From positions 128,166,207 to 128,230,206 of the forward strand of contig NC_050098.1 in NCBI RefSeq assembly GCF_902167145.1: a stretch of DNA of 64,000 bases, read 5' to 3'. The first letter of the stretch is position 1. Every line of letters starts with the position of its first letter. The notes under the pieces were generated by a model, which did no database searches, was not told the origin of the DNA, and saw only the letters and a program-made list of their open reading frames with translations. The stretch comes from Zea mays (taxonomy: Eukaryota > Streptophyta > Magnoliopsida > Poales > Poaceae). The position numbers were made by a program, and so were the translations under genes. Positions 44,232 through 56,784 of the stretch are shown one piece after another.

Positions 44232-45356
44232 TTACTCCAATGTAGGTTCCACATCAATAATAACTCCTTTAGTATGAGCAACTATCCCCAGGTTGAGTCT
44301 CCTGAAGTCCTCAACAATCTCATCAGGTAGTTGGGCAACAATAGCTGAATGAACATGCTCCTTGCGACTCAAGGCATCTGCAACCAAATTTGCCTTGCCC
44401 GGGTGATAGTGAATCTCCAAATCATAATCCTTAATAAGCTCCAACCAACGGCGTTGCCTAAGGTTGAGATCCTTCTGAGTGAATATATACTTCAAACTCT
44501 TATGATCCGTATATACTTGACACTTGGTCCCCATGATATAATGTCTCCAAATCTTAAGCGCATGCACAACGGCTGCCAATTCCAAGTCATGAGTGGGGTA
44601 GTTCAATTCATGTTTCCGCAACTGACGAGATGCATAGGCGATCACATGTCCTTCTTGCATAAGCACACATCCTAAGCCTTGGCCACATGCATCACAATAG
44701 ATATCAAATCCTTTCTGTAGGTCTGGCATAACCAATATTGGTGGCGACATCAATCTTTTCTTCAATTGATCAAAACTATATTGGCACTTCTCGTCCCACT
44801 TAAATTCTTTTCCTTTCTCCAAAAGCGAAGTCATAGGTTTAGCAATCTTAGAAAATCCTTCGATAAATCTACGATAATATCCTGCTAATCCCAAGAAACT
44901 CCGAATCTCAGTAACTGTAGTGGGTACTCTCCACTCCATTATCTCCTTAACTTTAGCAGGATCCACTGAAATTCCTCCATTAGAAATAATATGACCAAGA
45001 AATGGCACCTCGCCAATCCAAAACTCGCACTTGCTGAACTTGGCATATAGCTGGTTATCTCGTAGCTTCTGCAGCACCAATCTCAGATGTTCCTCATGAT
45101 CACTATCACTCTTAGAATAGATAAGAATATCGTCGATGAATACCACGATAAATCTGTCCAAATACTCCATAAACACCTTATTCATCAAGTTCATAAAATA
45201 AGCTGGTGCATTGGTTAATCCAAACGACATAACAGTGAACTCATATAATCCATATCGAGTCGAGAATGCCGTCTTGGGAATATCCGATGGTCTAATCCTC
45301 ATCTGATGGTAACCGGATCGGAGATCAGTCTTCGAGAATACCCTTGCACCTCTCAT
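44232..45356 (-). pseudogene. Element X reverse transcriptase and RNase H
   Basis: This 374-residue frame has RT motifs [25 protein letters not shown] and FIDDILIYS (FIDD catalytic pair), then RNase H ([57 protein letters not shown]). The domain itself looks intact but is cut off from its N terminus by stops at 45353-45355 and from integrase by the TAA at about 44229. Confidence 0.9.
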
Positions 45357-45883
45357 CAGAATAAATCCTCAATGCAGGGTAATGGACACTTGTTCTTCAC
45401 AATGGCATCGTTAAGGGACCTATAATCCACGCACATCCCTTGCGATCCTTCTTTCTTCTGTACAAATAGAACCGGCGCTCCACAAGATGAAGAATTCGAA
45501 CGAATGTACCCAGCCTCTTGTAATTCCGTTAATTGCTTCTTAAGTTCCTTTAGTACTTCTACGGACATCCTGTATGGCCATTTAGAAATAGGGGCGGTTC
45601 CAGGTAAGAGATCAATAACAAACTCAACTTCTCTATCAGGTGGCATCCCTGGTAACTCCTCTGGAAAGACATCCGGAAAATCTCTAACCACACGGATGTT
45701 GACACCAACAAACTTCCCATCTACTAAGAATGCCGCTATTCTGGTGGCAGTAGTTACTGCAATTCCAACTTCAAAATTTTCTCCCTTGGAACTGGTGAGT
45801 TCTATGGTTCCCTTAGCAACTATCTTTGACTTTCTTAACCATGACATACCAAGGATCCCGTCTATAGTGCTCTCTTCTAACAC
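45356..45883 (-). pseudogene. Element X end of protease and start of reverse transcriptase
   Basis: It reads DGILGMSWL (protease end), [21 protein letters not shown] (RT start) and [24 protein letters not shown]. It ends at IEDLF followed by two TGA in place of the usual DQLRGA. The catalytic DTG of protease and all of gag are absent upstream. Confidence 0.88.
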
Positions 45884-46391
45884 TATAGGGGTAGCCCATC
45901 TGCGTTAGAAACATAGGGTACGAAAGAAAGGACTGTAGACAAGGCAGGTGATTACGAATTATGTTACTTTGGGGGATTCATTAGCTAAGTGTGTTGCCTA
46001 CTAAAGCTAATTCATTACCTTATGTTGGTACATGCTAAGATGCCCAACTATAATGTTTCAATCAATCAAAGAAGCAAATCAGGCATTCATCATCAGAACA
46101 ATCAACCAACATTTTTAATAGAAAATAATTTTGATTTCATCTTAGGTTCCCTATCTCTTAAGAATGTCATAAATGTAGGATCTCAAGGTGTGAAATCCAT
46201 CTTGTCTTAGAATAGAAGAGATAAGAGTAATCAGAGTGAAACAACAAAAGGTGAGACAAGATCAAGATGAGTGTAGAAAGAATCAGAGTAAGGTAAGTGT
46301 AGAATGAATCAGAAGAAGGTAAGTAGGTAAGGGTTCTGTCCATTTCTATCTAGGTTTCGTCCTACAGTCAACATTCCTCTGATACCACTTC
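45884..46391 (-). other. Element X leader with primer-binding site
   Basis: This 508-bp leader has no gag frame. The primer site TGGTATCAGAG (minus strand, 46377-46387) is four bases from the 5' LTR. Gag and most of protease have been deleted between here and 45883. Confidence 0.8.
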
Positions 46392-49300
46392 TGTCACACC
46401 CGGCTTTAAGGGACAAAGCTAGGTGCATCTCATACATGCGCCAAGAAGACAACATATATAATAACAGAGTGTATAGAGATAAATGTCAATAACATCAGAG
46501 TATTTATTACATAGCGGAAGACTTATTACAAAATAAAATAATAAAGATAAGACGAACTAAGGATCGTCGGCGCCAATGTCAACTGAGAAACGCCACCTAG
46601 ATCAGATCATACTCCTCGCCTTGTGGCTCCTCCTAAACCACCTGCTCTTCTCCTGTGGGGGGGTGTGAGACAGCAAGGGTGAGCTCACACATGATCATCG
46701 CTCAACAAGTTGTGGGGAATAATGTGACATGAACTCACCAAAGGTGGGAGCTCATGGAGTGTAAGGCTTATCAAAGAGAATGGTTAAAGCTGAGCATTGC
46801 TTTTAATGTTGGTCAAACTTTTATTAGCAATTACTAAGTGTAAGTAAATACCAAACCTTAATAAATAATAGAACAAAATTAATAATAAACCCATGCATAT
46901 GCAAATGACAAAATTGAATTTAAGTTCCATAATTTAATCATCAGAGAGTCCTGAGCTGCTCATGACCGTGAGCTCGGCTAGTATACCAGTTTTACACTCT
47001 GCAGAGGTTGTACCCTTTACCCACAAGTCATGCTACCCATCTGCCAAGGGGTCGCGAATCCCATACACCTCTACCTAGGAAGCGCGGCAGGGCAACACTA
47101 CGAGGCCTTTACAAAGTTCCACTAGCTTCCGAAAACCCGCTACAGTTTATAGGAAGTTCCAATGCAGGGTTCCTGGCTGACTGCCATCGCAGCAAAATCA
47201 ACCAGGGACCTCCCTACACTGACCACTCCCCTACTGCCCTTGCCCCTTTCGGGTAAGGTAGTCTTCCACTAGCTTTCCTAATTAGTCAGCCAAGGGCGTC
47301 CCATTAAACCCTTGTGGTGGCACGTGGTTCTCAAGTTAAGCTCTATGTTCCAATTAACATTAATGAACTTGACATGAACATAAACAGAATAACAGGAATA
47401 ATTGGAACATAGATATAATAAATGATTATCCCAAAACCATGTAAAGCAATAGCAAACTACCCAGTGATTCAGGGGTAAACAAGGTAATGAGATAAACAAT
47501 CTAGGGTGACCTATTGGGTCCCATCAAAATTAACCTATGCATGGATAAGTGATATTAAAGAACATTATTGGGTAAAAAGTGGTCAAGGGCACAACTTGCC
47601 TTCAATGAGCTCCTGCTCAGCTACTTCAACCTGCTGCTCACCAGGATCCTCGGTCACGGGCTCTTCTACTCGCCACAATACAAACAAGCACAGTGCATAT
47701 AGAGAAATTAACATTACACCAAACATATATACTAAATACACAGTAATAATATACACATTAAAATAAAATTCTAGGAACAGGAATCATAATTTTTGGAGTT
47801 ATAGAATTTAAGTTATGGATTTTCAAAGGTTTTATGTGTTTAAAATAGGATTAAGTGTGGGATTAATTTTATTACTGTTGTCATGACAAAACAGAGACAC
47901 TAAGTGCTAAAGAATAAAATTACAAAATTTTAGGAACTGGAATGAAGTGATTTGGAGTTAGTATGAATTTTCTATGAATTATTGAAGTTCTAGCAATTAT
48001 TTTTCTATTAAATATTCAATTTCTAATTCATTTATACAGTTTAAATAAGCTCTGGACTGGGCCTCAATTAATGGGAAACGCAGGGGCCACGGGGTAAAAA
48101 TCCTAAGACACAGGGAACAGCCAGCCCGGACCGCGGGTTGGTTTCTCTGTTTCACGAGGACTCTTTAGCAAATTGCGCAACCGAAGGGGTATCGGGGGTG
48201 CTCAGCCGTCCGATCAGAGTCTGATGGCGAGGATTAGATCTACAGCCACTCGAATCAGTCTCCTACGGGGACCATCGGATCCCGATCTAAAGGCCTCGAA
48301 TCAATACGGGTTACTCTCCTCTTGCCCGCGAGATCAGATATCAACGGTGCACAATAGGTGTGGTGACGCAGTAGCCCAAAACTCATCTCAGCCGTGCGTT
48401 GATTGATCGACGACCCGCACGGTCTCTTCCCCGCCCAGACACCAGGGACACAGCGGGCCTCCCCACGGCAAACGCCATGGCCAGCCCACTCCTTTCACCG
48501 TTCCCGGACCCGAGACCCTAATCGAAGGAATGCTACGCGTAGATAAGATATAGGGGAACTGGATGAGGGAGTTCTCACCGGCGAAGGCGTTGTGGCGGGG
48601 CTGGTCCACGGACGGAGGCGAATCCGCGGCTGAGGACGAACACGGCGAGAAATTCCGGTGGCAAGTAATGCGAATTCATCCAAGCGAGGCAACGACTGCA
48701 TTCTACGTGACATGATGAGGCTCAGAGGTCCGATTCCGAAGACCCGACAATGCCCATAGCTCGAATCACCCACGGCAGCAGCGCCCCGACTCTCCTGTTC
48801 CTTACTCTCTCGGTTCTAATGGTGGCAGCGGAAACCTAGGGGGGTGCCTGGTCCTAGGATTCGCAGTGGAGCCACCGGTCCACGCCATTTTATCCCCGGG
48901 CGCAGGATGACCCCAATCCCCGGCTCCCATGCCGCCATACGCGGGCGGTTGAAACGGTCCGCGAGGTTGGGACGAGTCTGACCACCGACGACCCACACGA
49001 CAGCGACCGTAGAGTCAAGGGCGTGCGCGCGGGGAAAAGGCTGACGCGCCAGCCCGATGCGTCAGTGACTCAGTGCGAAAAATCATGCAGGCGGGATAAG
49101 TGACAAGCGCGTGGGCGCGCTCCTGCCCCGACGGCCCCACGTGTAAGTGACTAAGTGAGAATCACAGGCGCGCGACAGTGGAGTTAAGTGGGCCGAAATG
49201 AAGCCTGAGGCCTAGTTGGCTTCTTTTCCCTTTTTCTTTTATTTTTCTTTATATATTCATTTGAATCTCTAGTTTGAATTTGAATCCCTTTTTGTGGACT

Positions 49301-49672
49301 TAACCTTTGAGTCAAATATTCAAAATCCAATATGTATAAGAATAATGTATATATTTTTATACTTATTTTTATTCCCCTATTAATTTCTCTTCTTTTCTCT
49401 TTTCTCAATTCTAGGATTTCTTTTAAATTCTAAATTTCCACTTGGGAATGTAATATATTTCTTGTCACATTACTTTTATATTGCCACATAATGCACACAA
49501 AATAAAGAACCAACATGATGCACATTTTTTTTGTGGTAAGTCTTTTATTAATTATTATTATTTTTTTGAATATGGTGTTCACATGTGATGATGCATAAAG
49601 ATCAAACTCACATAAAGAGAAATTGTTTCTCTATTGGTATTATTTCTAGCAATTTACAAAGTGGGTGTTACA
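46392..49672 (-). repeat. Element X 5' LTR (3281 bp)
   Basis: This is the partner of 39644-42924. TSD GAGAC follows at 49673-49677 and B gag resumes. Confidence 0.95.
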
Positions 49673-49677
49673 GAGAC

Positions 49678-50030
49678 AAACTAGAAATGCTTATAGGAGT
49701 TGTAATGCTTATGATGACTTTAACTCTCATGCCATGGTTGCTTCTAGTTCTTCCTATATGCATGGTAGAAATATGTCTAGGAGAAATACTATTCATCATG
49801 TGCCTAGAAAGAATATTATTCATGCTCCTAGGAAAGTAGTGAATGAACCTTCTACAATTTATTGTGCTTTAAATGCTTCCTTTGCTATTTGTAGAAAGGA
49901 TAGGAAAATAGTTGCTAGGAAGTTAGGGGCAAAATGCAAGGGAGACAAAACTTGCATTTGGGTCCCTAAGGATATTTGCACTAACCTTGTAGGACCCAAC
50001 ATGAGTTGGGTACCTAAGACCCAAGCCTAA
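49678..50030 (+). pseudogene. Element B gag, 3' part
   Basis: It resumes in frame after the TSD as QTRNAYRSCN and carries the conserved C terminus ([37 protein letters not shown]) to the stop at 50028-50030. It matches the end of A gag. Confidence 0.92.
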
Positions 50031-50037
50031 ATTTGCC

Positions 50038-53000
50038 TTGCAGGTTTATGCATCTGGGGGTTCAAGCTGGATTATCGACAACGGATGCACAAACCATATG
50101 ACGGGGGAGAAGAAGATGTTCACCTCCTATGTCAAGAATAAAGATTCCTAAGATTCAATTATATTCGGTGATGGGAATCAAGGCAAGGTAAAAGGGTTAG
50201 GTAAAATTGCAATTTCTAATGAGCACTCTATCTCTAATGTGTTTTTAGTTGAGTCTCTTGGCTACAATTTGCTATCTGTTAGCCAACTATGCAATATGGG
50301 ATATAATTGTCTTTTTACAAATGTAGATGTGTCTGTCTTTAGAAGAAGTGATGGTTCACTAGCTTTTAAGGGTGTATTAGACGACAAACTTTATTTAGTT
50401 GATTTTGCAAAAGAGGAGGCCGGTCTAGATGCATGCTTAATAGCTAAGACTAGCATGGGCTGGCTGTGGCATCGCCGCTTAGCACATGTAGGGATGAAGA
50501 ACCTACACAAGCTTCTAAAGGGAGAACACGTGATAGGTTTGACTAACGTACAATTCGAAAAAGATAGACCTTGTGCAGCTTGTCAGGCAGGTAAACAAGT
50601 GGGAGGAACGCATCACAACAAGAATGTGATGACCACATCAAGACCCCTGGAGCTGCTACATATGGACCTCTTCGGACCTGTCGCCTATCTGAGCATAGGA
50701 GGAAGTAAGTATGGTCTAGTTATTGTTGATGACTTTTCCCGCTTCACTTGGGTGTTCTTTTTGCAGGATAAGTCTGAAACCCAAGGGACCCTCAAGCGCT
50801 TCCTCAGGAGAGCTCAAAATGAGTTTGAGCTCAAGGTGAAGAAGATAAGGAGCGACAACGGGTCCGAGTTCAAGAACCTTCAAGTGGAGGAATTCCTTGA
50901 GGAGGAAGGGATCAAGCACGAGTTCTCCGCTCCCTACACACCACAGCAAAATGGTGTGGTAGAGAGGAAGAACAGGACGCTAATCGACATGGCGAGGACG
51001 ATGCTTGGAGAATTCAAGACCCCCGAGCGTTTTTGGTCGGAAGCTGTGAACACGGCTTGCCACACCATCAACAGGGTCTACCTTCACCGCCTCCTCAAGA
51101 AGACTTCGTATGAGCTTCTAACCGGTAACAAACCCAATGTATCTTACTTTCGTGTATTTGGGAGTAAATGCTACATTCTAGTGACGAAGGGTAGAAATTC
51201 TAAGTTTGCTCCCAAAGCTGTAGAAGGGTTTTTGTTAGGTTATGATTCAAATACAAAGGCGTATAGGGTCTTCAACAAATCATCGGGTTTGGTTGAAGTC
51301 TCTAGCGACGTTGTATTTGATGAGACTAATGGCTCTCCAAGAGAGCAAGTTGTTGATCTTGATGATGTAGATGACGAAGACGTTCCAACGGCCGCGATAC
51401 GCACCATGACGATTGGAGATGTACGGCCTCGGGAGCAATTGGAGCAAGATCAACCATCTTCCTCAACTATGGTGCATCCCCCAACTCAAGACGATGAACA
51501 GGTTCATCAAAAGGAGGCGTGTGATCAATGGGGAGCACAAGATGATCACGTGATGGAGGAAGAAGCGCAACCGGCACCTCCAACTCAAGTCCGAGCGGTG
51601 ATTCAAAGGGATCATCCCGTCGACCAAATTTTGGGTGACATTAGCAAGGGAGTAACTACTCGATCTCGATTAGTTAATTTCTGTGAGCATTACTCTTTTG
51701 TCTCTTCTATTGAGCCTTTCAGGGTAGAGGAGGCCTTGCTAGATCCGGACTGGGTATTGGCCATGCAGGAGGAACTCAACAACTTCAAGCGCAATGAAGT
51801 TTGGACACTGGTGCCTCGTCCTAAGCAAAATGTTGTGGGAACCAAGTGGGTGTTCCGCAACAAACAAGACGAGCACGGAGTGGTGACAAGGAACAAGGCT
51901 CGACTTGTGGCAAAAGGTTATGCCCAAGTCGCAGGTTTGGACTTTGAGGAGACTTTTGCTCCTGTGGCTAGGCTAGAATCAATTCGTATCTTGCTAGCAT
52001 ATGCCGCTCACCATTCTTTCAGGTTGTACCAAATGGATGTGAAGAGTGCGTTCCTCAACGGGCCGATCAAGGAGGAGGTGTACGTAGAGCAACCCCCTGG
52101 CTTCGAGGATGAACGGTACCTCGACCATGTGTGTAAGCTCTCTAAGGCGCTCTATGGACTTAAGCAAGCCCCAAGAGCATGGTATGAATGCCTTAGAGAC
52201 TTTTTAATTGCTAATGCCTTCAAGGTTGGGAAAGCCGATCCAACTCTTTTTACTAAGACTTGCAATGGTGATCTTTTTGTGTGCCAAATTTATGTCGATG
52301 ACATAATATTTGGTTCTACTAATCAAAAGTCGTGTGAAGAGTTTAGCAGGGTGATGACGCAGAAATTTGAGATGTCGATGATGGGCGAGTTGAACTACTT
52401 CCTTGGGTTCCAAGTGAAGCAACTCAAGGACGGCACCTTCATCTCCCAAACAAAGTACACGCAAGACTTGCTGAAGCGGTTTGGGATGAAGGACGCCAAG
52501 CCCGCAAAGACTCCGATGGGGACCGACGGACACACCGACCTCAACAAAGGAGGTAAGTCCGTTGATCAAAAAGCATTCCGGTCAATGATAGGGTCTTTAC
52601 TTTATTTATGTGCTAGTAGACCGGATATTATGCTTAGCGTATGCATGTGTGCTAGATTTCAATCCGATCCTAAGGAGTGTCACCTAGTGGCGGTGAAGCG
52701 AATTCTTAGATATTTGGTTGCTACGCCTTGCTTCGGGCTCTGGTATCCCAAGGGGTCTACCTTTGACTTGGTTGGATACTCAGATTCCGACTATGCTGGA
52801 TGTAAGGTCGATAGGAAGAGTACATCAGGGACGTGCCAATTCTTAGGAAGGTCCCTGGTGTCGTGGAACTCTAAGAAACAAACCTCCGTTGCCCTATCCA
52901 CCGCTGAGGCCGAGTATGTTGCCGCAGGGCAGTGTTGCGCGCAACTACTTTGGATGAGGCAAACCCTTCGGGACTTTGGCTACAATCTGAGCAAAGTCCC

Positions 53001-53244
53001 ACTCCTCTGTGACAATGAGAGTGCTATTCGCATGGCGGAAAATCCTGTTGAACACAGTCGCACAAAGCACATTGACATCCGGCATCACTTTTTGAGAGAC
53101 CACCAGCAAAAGGGAGATATCGAAGTGTTTCATGTTAGCACCGAGAACCAGCTAGCCGATATCTTTACCAAGCCTCTAGATGAGAAGACCTTTTGCAGGT
53201 TGCGTAGTGAGCTAAATGTCTTAGATTCGCGGAACTTGGATTGA
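50038..53244 (+). pseudogene. Element B pol (PR-INT-RT-RNaseH), one stop and an altered protease site
   Basis: It is collinear with A pol over 1069 codons. The protease site reads IIDNGCTNH, with Asn (50080-50082) for the catalytic-triplet Ser. A TAA at 50149-50151 replaces Gln (KDS-stop-DSI). From 50239 on the frame is fully open: integrase ([27 protein letters not shown]), RT ([12 protein letters not shown] 52291-52302) and RNase H ([10 protein letters not shown]). Only these two changes distinguish it from a working pol, so decay is recent. Confidence 0.93.
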
Positions 53245-54032
53245 ATTGTAGCATACATGTGTTTATGTCCTTGATCATGTTCATTCTGCATTTTGTTGCT
53301 TATTGTGGTGCTCAAGTTGTACAAACATTCCCCGGACCTCACAAGTCCTTGTGTAAGTGATGCACATATTTAGGGGGAGTTGTGCTACAACTTGACCCTT
53401 TGAGACTAACCATATGCTTGAGTTTGGTTGTTTTAGTCTCCAAGGAGGATTGAAAGGGAAAAGGTGGACTTGGACCATGCAAGACTTCCACTGCACTCCG
53501 ATGAAAAGAGTAACTTTTCCAAGTTCATCTTTAAACTCTTATTGCCTATTTTGCTCTTAATTGAAGAATTTGGTGAGGCAATGGGGTTACAGGGCCAAGA
53601 TTGATCCCGTTTTGGTTCTTGATGCCAAAGGGGGAGAAAATAAAGGCCAAAGCAATAGATGGATCAGCTACCACTTGAGAAATTTTGAAAATAGTAGAAT
53701 AGAGCTTTTGGTTTGTCAAAACTCTTGCATTGTCTCTTTTGTCAAAAGTTGGCCTCTTGTGGGGAGAAGTGTTGATTATGGGAAATAGGGGGAGTTTTTG
53801 AAATCTTTGATCAATCTCTTTTGGAATGACTCTCTTTATGCTTCAACATGTATGTTTGACTTAGAGATAGAGATTTGAGTTTGATTTGCAAAAACAAACC
53901 AAGTGGTGGCAAAGGATGATCCATATATGCCAAAAATGAATCAAAATAAATTTGAGTTTTATTTGAAGTGATTTTGCACTTATTCTAGTTGCTTTATGTT
54001 GTGTTGGCATAAATCACCAAAAAGGGGGAGAT
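53245..54032 (+). other. Element B 3' non-coding region with repeated polypurine tracts
   Basis: AGGGGGAG runs occur at 53372-53379, about 53628-53640, 53787-53794 and 54021-54030 (AAAGGGGGAGAT at the LTR). The last is the likely functional tract; extra copies are a described Sirevirus trait. No envelope-like frame is present. Confidence 0.85.
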
Positions 54033-55266
54033 TGAAAGGGAAATGTGCCCTTGGGCCATTTCTAAGTATTTTGGTGATTGAGTGCCAACACAAGTGCTTA
54101 AATGTGAATTCATGCTTATGGATGGACAAAGTGCAAAACAAGAGCAAAGGTATGTTTCTAAGTCTTAGTACATTGGTTTTGTGTACTAATATACTTGTCT
54201 AAGTATTAGAAACAGAAAGAAGAAAAAAAAGAGAAGAGTTGGCTGTGTACAGCCAAAAGGCTGTTTCGATCTGGGCACCGGACTGTCCGGTGGTGCACCA
54301 GACAGTGTCCGGTGCGCCAGGCTGCCTCGAGCGAAGTGGCCGCTCTCGGGAATTCGCCGACGGCGTACGGCTAAAATTCACCGGACTGTCCGGTGTGCAC
54401 CGGACTGTCGGCCGGGCCAACGGTCGGCCGCGGAATCCGCGCGCGACACGTGGCCGAGCCAACGGTCGAAAGGGGGCACCGGACTGTCCGGTGTGCACCG
54501 GACATGTCCGGTGCGCCAACGGCTCCCAGATCTGAAACGGTCGACTGCGCCATTTTTGGAAGGAAATCGGGCACCGGACAGTGTCCGGTGTGCACCGGAC
54601 TGTCCGGTGCGCCCGATGACAGAAGGCAAGAATGGCCTTCCAGATTTGCTCTCAACGGCTCCTAGCTGCCTTGGGGCTATAAAAGGGACCCCTAGGCGCA
54701 TGGAGAAGAAAACTAAGCAACCTAAGAGCATTCTTGATCATCCACACTCAGTCTTTGCGCATTCATTTGTCATTCTCAGTGATTCGAGCTCCGTTCTAGT
54801 GAGAACCTTGAGATAGTCTTTTGAGCTCGATTCTTGGCCGTGTGTGTGCGCATTTTGCTGTGGATTTGTGTGTGTTGCTTCCCTTCCTTACTTCGTGATT
54901 CTTTGTGAACATCAAAAGTGTAAGGGCGAGAGGCTCCAAGCTGTGGAGATTCCTCGCGAATGGGATAAGAAAAGAAAAGCATAACACTGTGGTATTCAAG
55001 TTGATCATTGGATCACTTGAGAGGAGTTGAGTACAACTCTCGTCCGTTGGGACGCCACAACGTGGAGTAGGCAAGTTTTGTACTTGGCCGAACCACGGGA
55101 TAAACCACTGTGTCTTCTCTGTGTTGAACTCTTTGTGGTTATCGTATTGTGCAAGATCTTCTCTCTAGCCACTTGGCATTAACTGTGCTAACGTTTAACC
55201 AAGTTTTGTGGCTTAAGTTTTTAAGTTTTACAGGATCACCTATTCACCCCCCTCTAGGTGCTCTCA
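54033..55266 (+). repeat. Element B 3' LTR (1234 bp)
   Basis: It starts TGAAAGGGAAATGTGCC and ends GTGCTCTCA; TSD AAACC follows at 55267-55271. TATA box at about 54677-54686. It lacks a 16-bp segment of the palindrome array present in the 5' copy. Confidence 0.95.
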
Positions 55267-55271
55267 AAACC

Positions 55272-55986
55272 AAAGCAAATACATAGTATAGAAATGTAGC
55301 TAGTTTTCATTTTGACATATGTGCATACATTACTTTGACATGTAAGTAGTTCTAAGTATATGTGAATGTTTTGACATAGTTAATATTTTGGACCACATTT
55401 GCACCACTTAGCTTGTTTTTGCAAATCTTTTGGAAAAGTCTTTTCAAATTCTTTTGCAATTAACCAATGGTATAAGAGTATGATTTCTAAAGGCATTTTC
55501 AAGTTTTGAACGATTCTCCCCCCTTTTCAAATGCTTTTCGTTTGGCTAAATAAAAGCCCCCCCCTGAAAAAGTTCTCCCCTTAGTTGTCAAGAGAGTTTT
55601 TACAAATGCAATAGTTCCAATTTGGGAAGACAAAAAGTTTTCAGAAAACAAGGTGGTGGTGTGGTCCGTTTGCTTTGGCCTATTAATTTCTCCCCCTTTG
55701 GTATTAAGCGCCAAAAACGAAGAAATCTAGAGGCCTTTTCCAAGAAAGATATGAATGTAAATACATGAGTAGGGCAAAGGGTATACAATACTGACGAAGA
55801 TGTAGTGGAAGCCTTGCCTTTGCCTACAACTCTATTTCCCTTTCAATCTAAGACTAAGTATAAAAATACACTTGAAAGCATATTAGTCTTAGCTTTGGCA
55901 CAAGAAGAATATAAAATATGCATTTGTACCAAATGAAAGAGACATGTCATGATCAAAGGTATAAAATGAGCAATGTGTGCAAGATT
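55272..55986 (-). other. Element F 3' non-coding region, right part
   Basis: It continues 36308 after removal of B. CTCCCCCC/CCCCCCC runs near 55516, 55556 and 55690 are purine tracts on the element strand. Similar text lies at 7710-8520 in element C. Confidence 0.75.
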
Positions 55987-56784
55987 TCAATCAAAGTTCC
56001 GAGAATCTAAGATATTTAGTTCATTTCTAAGCTTGCTAAAAGTCTTTTCATCTAGGGGCTTGGTGAAGATATCAGCTAACTGGTTGTGGGTACTAACATA
56101 AGCAATTTCGATATCTCCCCTTTGTTGCTGATCTCTCAGGAAGTGATACCGCATGTCTATGTGCTTTGTGTGGCTGTGTTCAACAGGATTATCCGCCATG
56201 CGGATTGCACTCTCATTGTCACATAGGAGAGGGAATTTGCCCAATTTGTAGCCATAGTCCCTAAGAGTTTGCCTCATCTAGAGTAATTGTGCACAACAAT
56301 GTCCTGCAGCAATATACTCAGCTTCAGCGGTGGATAGAGCTATTGAGTGTTGTTTCTTTGAAGCCCAAGACACCAGGGATCTCCCCAGAAACTGACAAGT
56401 CCCTGATGTACTCTTTCTATCAATCTTACATCTAGCATAATTAGCATCAAAATACCCGATTAGATCAAAGCTAGATCCCTTGGGGTACCATAGCCCAAAC
56501 TTAGGAGTGTAAACTAAATATCTCATGATTCTTTTCATGACCCTTAGGTGGATTTCCTTAGAGCCAGCCTGGAATCTTGCACACATGCATATTGAAAGCA
56601 TAATATCCGGTCGTGAAGCACATAAGTAGAGTAAAGATCATATCATTGACCGGTTATAACTTTTGATCTACAGACTTACCTCTAGTGTCGAGGTCGAGAT
56701 GCCCATTTGTTCCCATAGGAGTCTTGATGGGTTTGGCATTCTTTATTCCAAACTTCTTGAGAATATTTTGAATGTACTTTGTTT
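55987..56784 (-). pseudogene. Element F pol, 3' part (end of RT and RNase H)
   Basis: It reads [14 protein letters not shown], then SICMCARFQAG, then RNase H with STAEAEYIAAGHCCAQLL, a TAG for Trp at 56278-56280, and [10 protein letters not shown] to the C terminus. A frameshift lies near 56640. Confidence 0.88.

Larger units (their letters stand above)
39644..49672 (-). mobile_element. Element X: recent non-autonomous Ty3/gypsy (chromovirus-like) element with 3.3-kb LTRs
   Basis: Two 3281-bp LTRs (39644-42924 and 46392-49672) flank a 3467-bp interior. TSD GAGAC lies at 39639-39643 and 49673-49677. The minus strand has a Met-tRNA primer site (46377-46387), remnants of protease, RT, RNase H and integrase, and a polypurine tract at 42925-42944. 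Gag is missing and pol is broken by several stops and shifts. LTR termini TGTCACACCCGG/GGGTGTTACA and pol type suggest the Tekay/Xilon-like maize chromoviruses; that name is a guess. Confidence 0.93.
36309..55266 (+). mobile_element. Element B: Sirevirus (Ty1/copia) with a nested gypsy element in gag
   Basis: LTRs lie at 36309-37562 and 54033-55266, with TSD AAACC at 36304-36308 and 55267-55271. In plus-strand order it has LTR, Met primer site, gag (split by X), pol, 3' region with polypurine tracts, and LTR. It is the same family as A by collinear gag, pol and LTR. LTR copies differ by about 11 substitutions plus length changes. Two lesions in pol make it inactive. Confidence 0.95.

Noticed and set aside
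53245..54032. Envelope-like gene between pol and LTR, as in some Sireviruses
   Set aside because: No frame longer than about 75 codons and no membrane segments.
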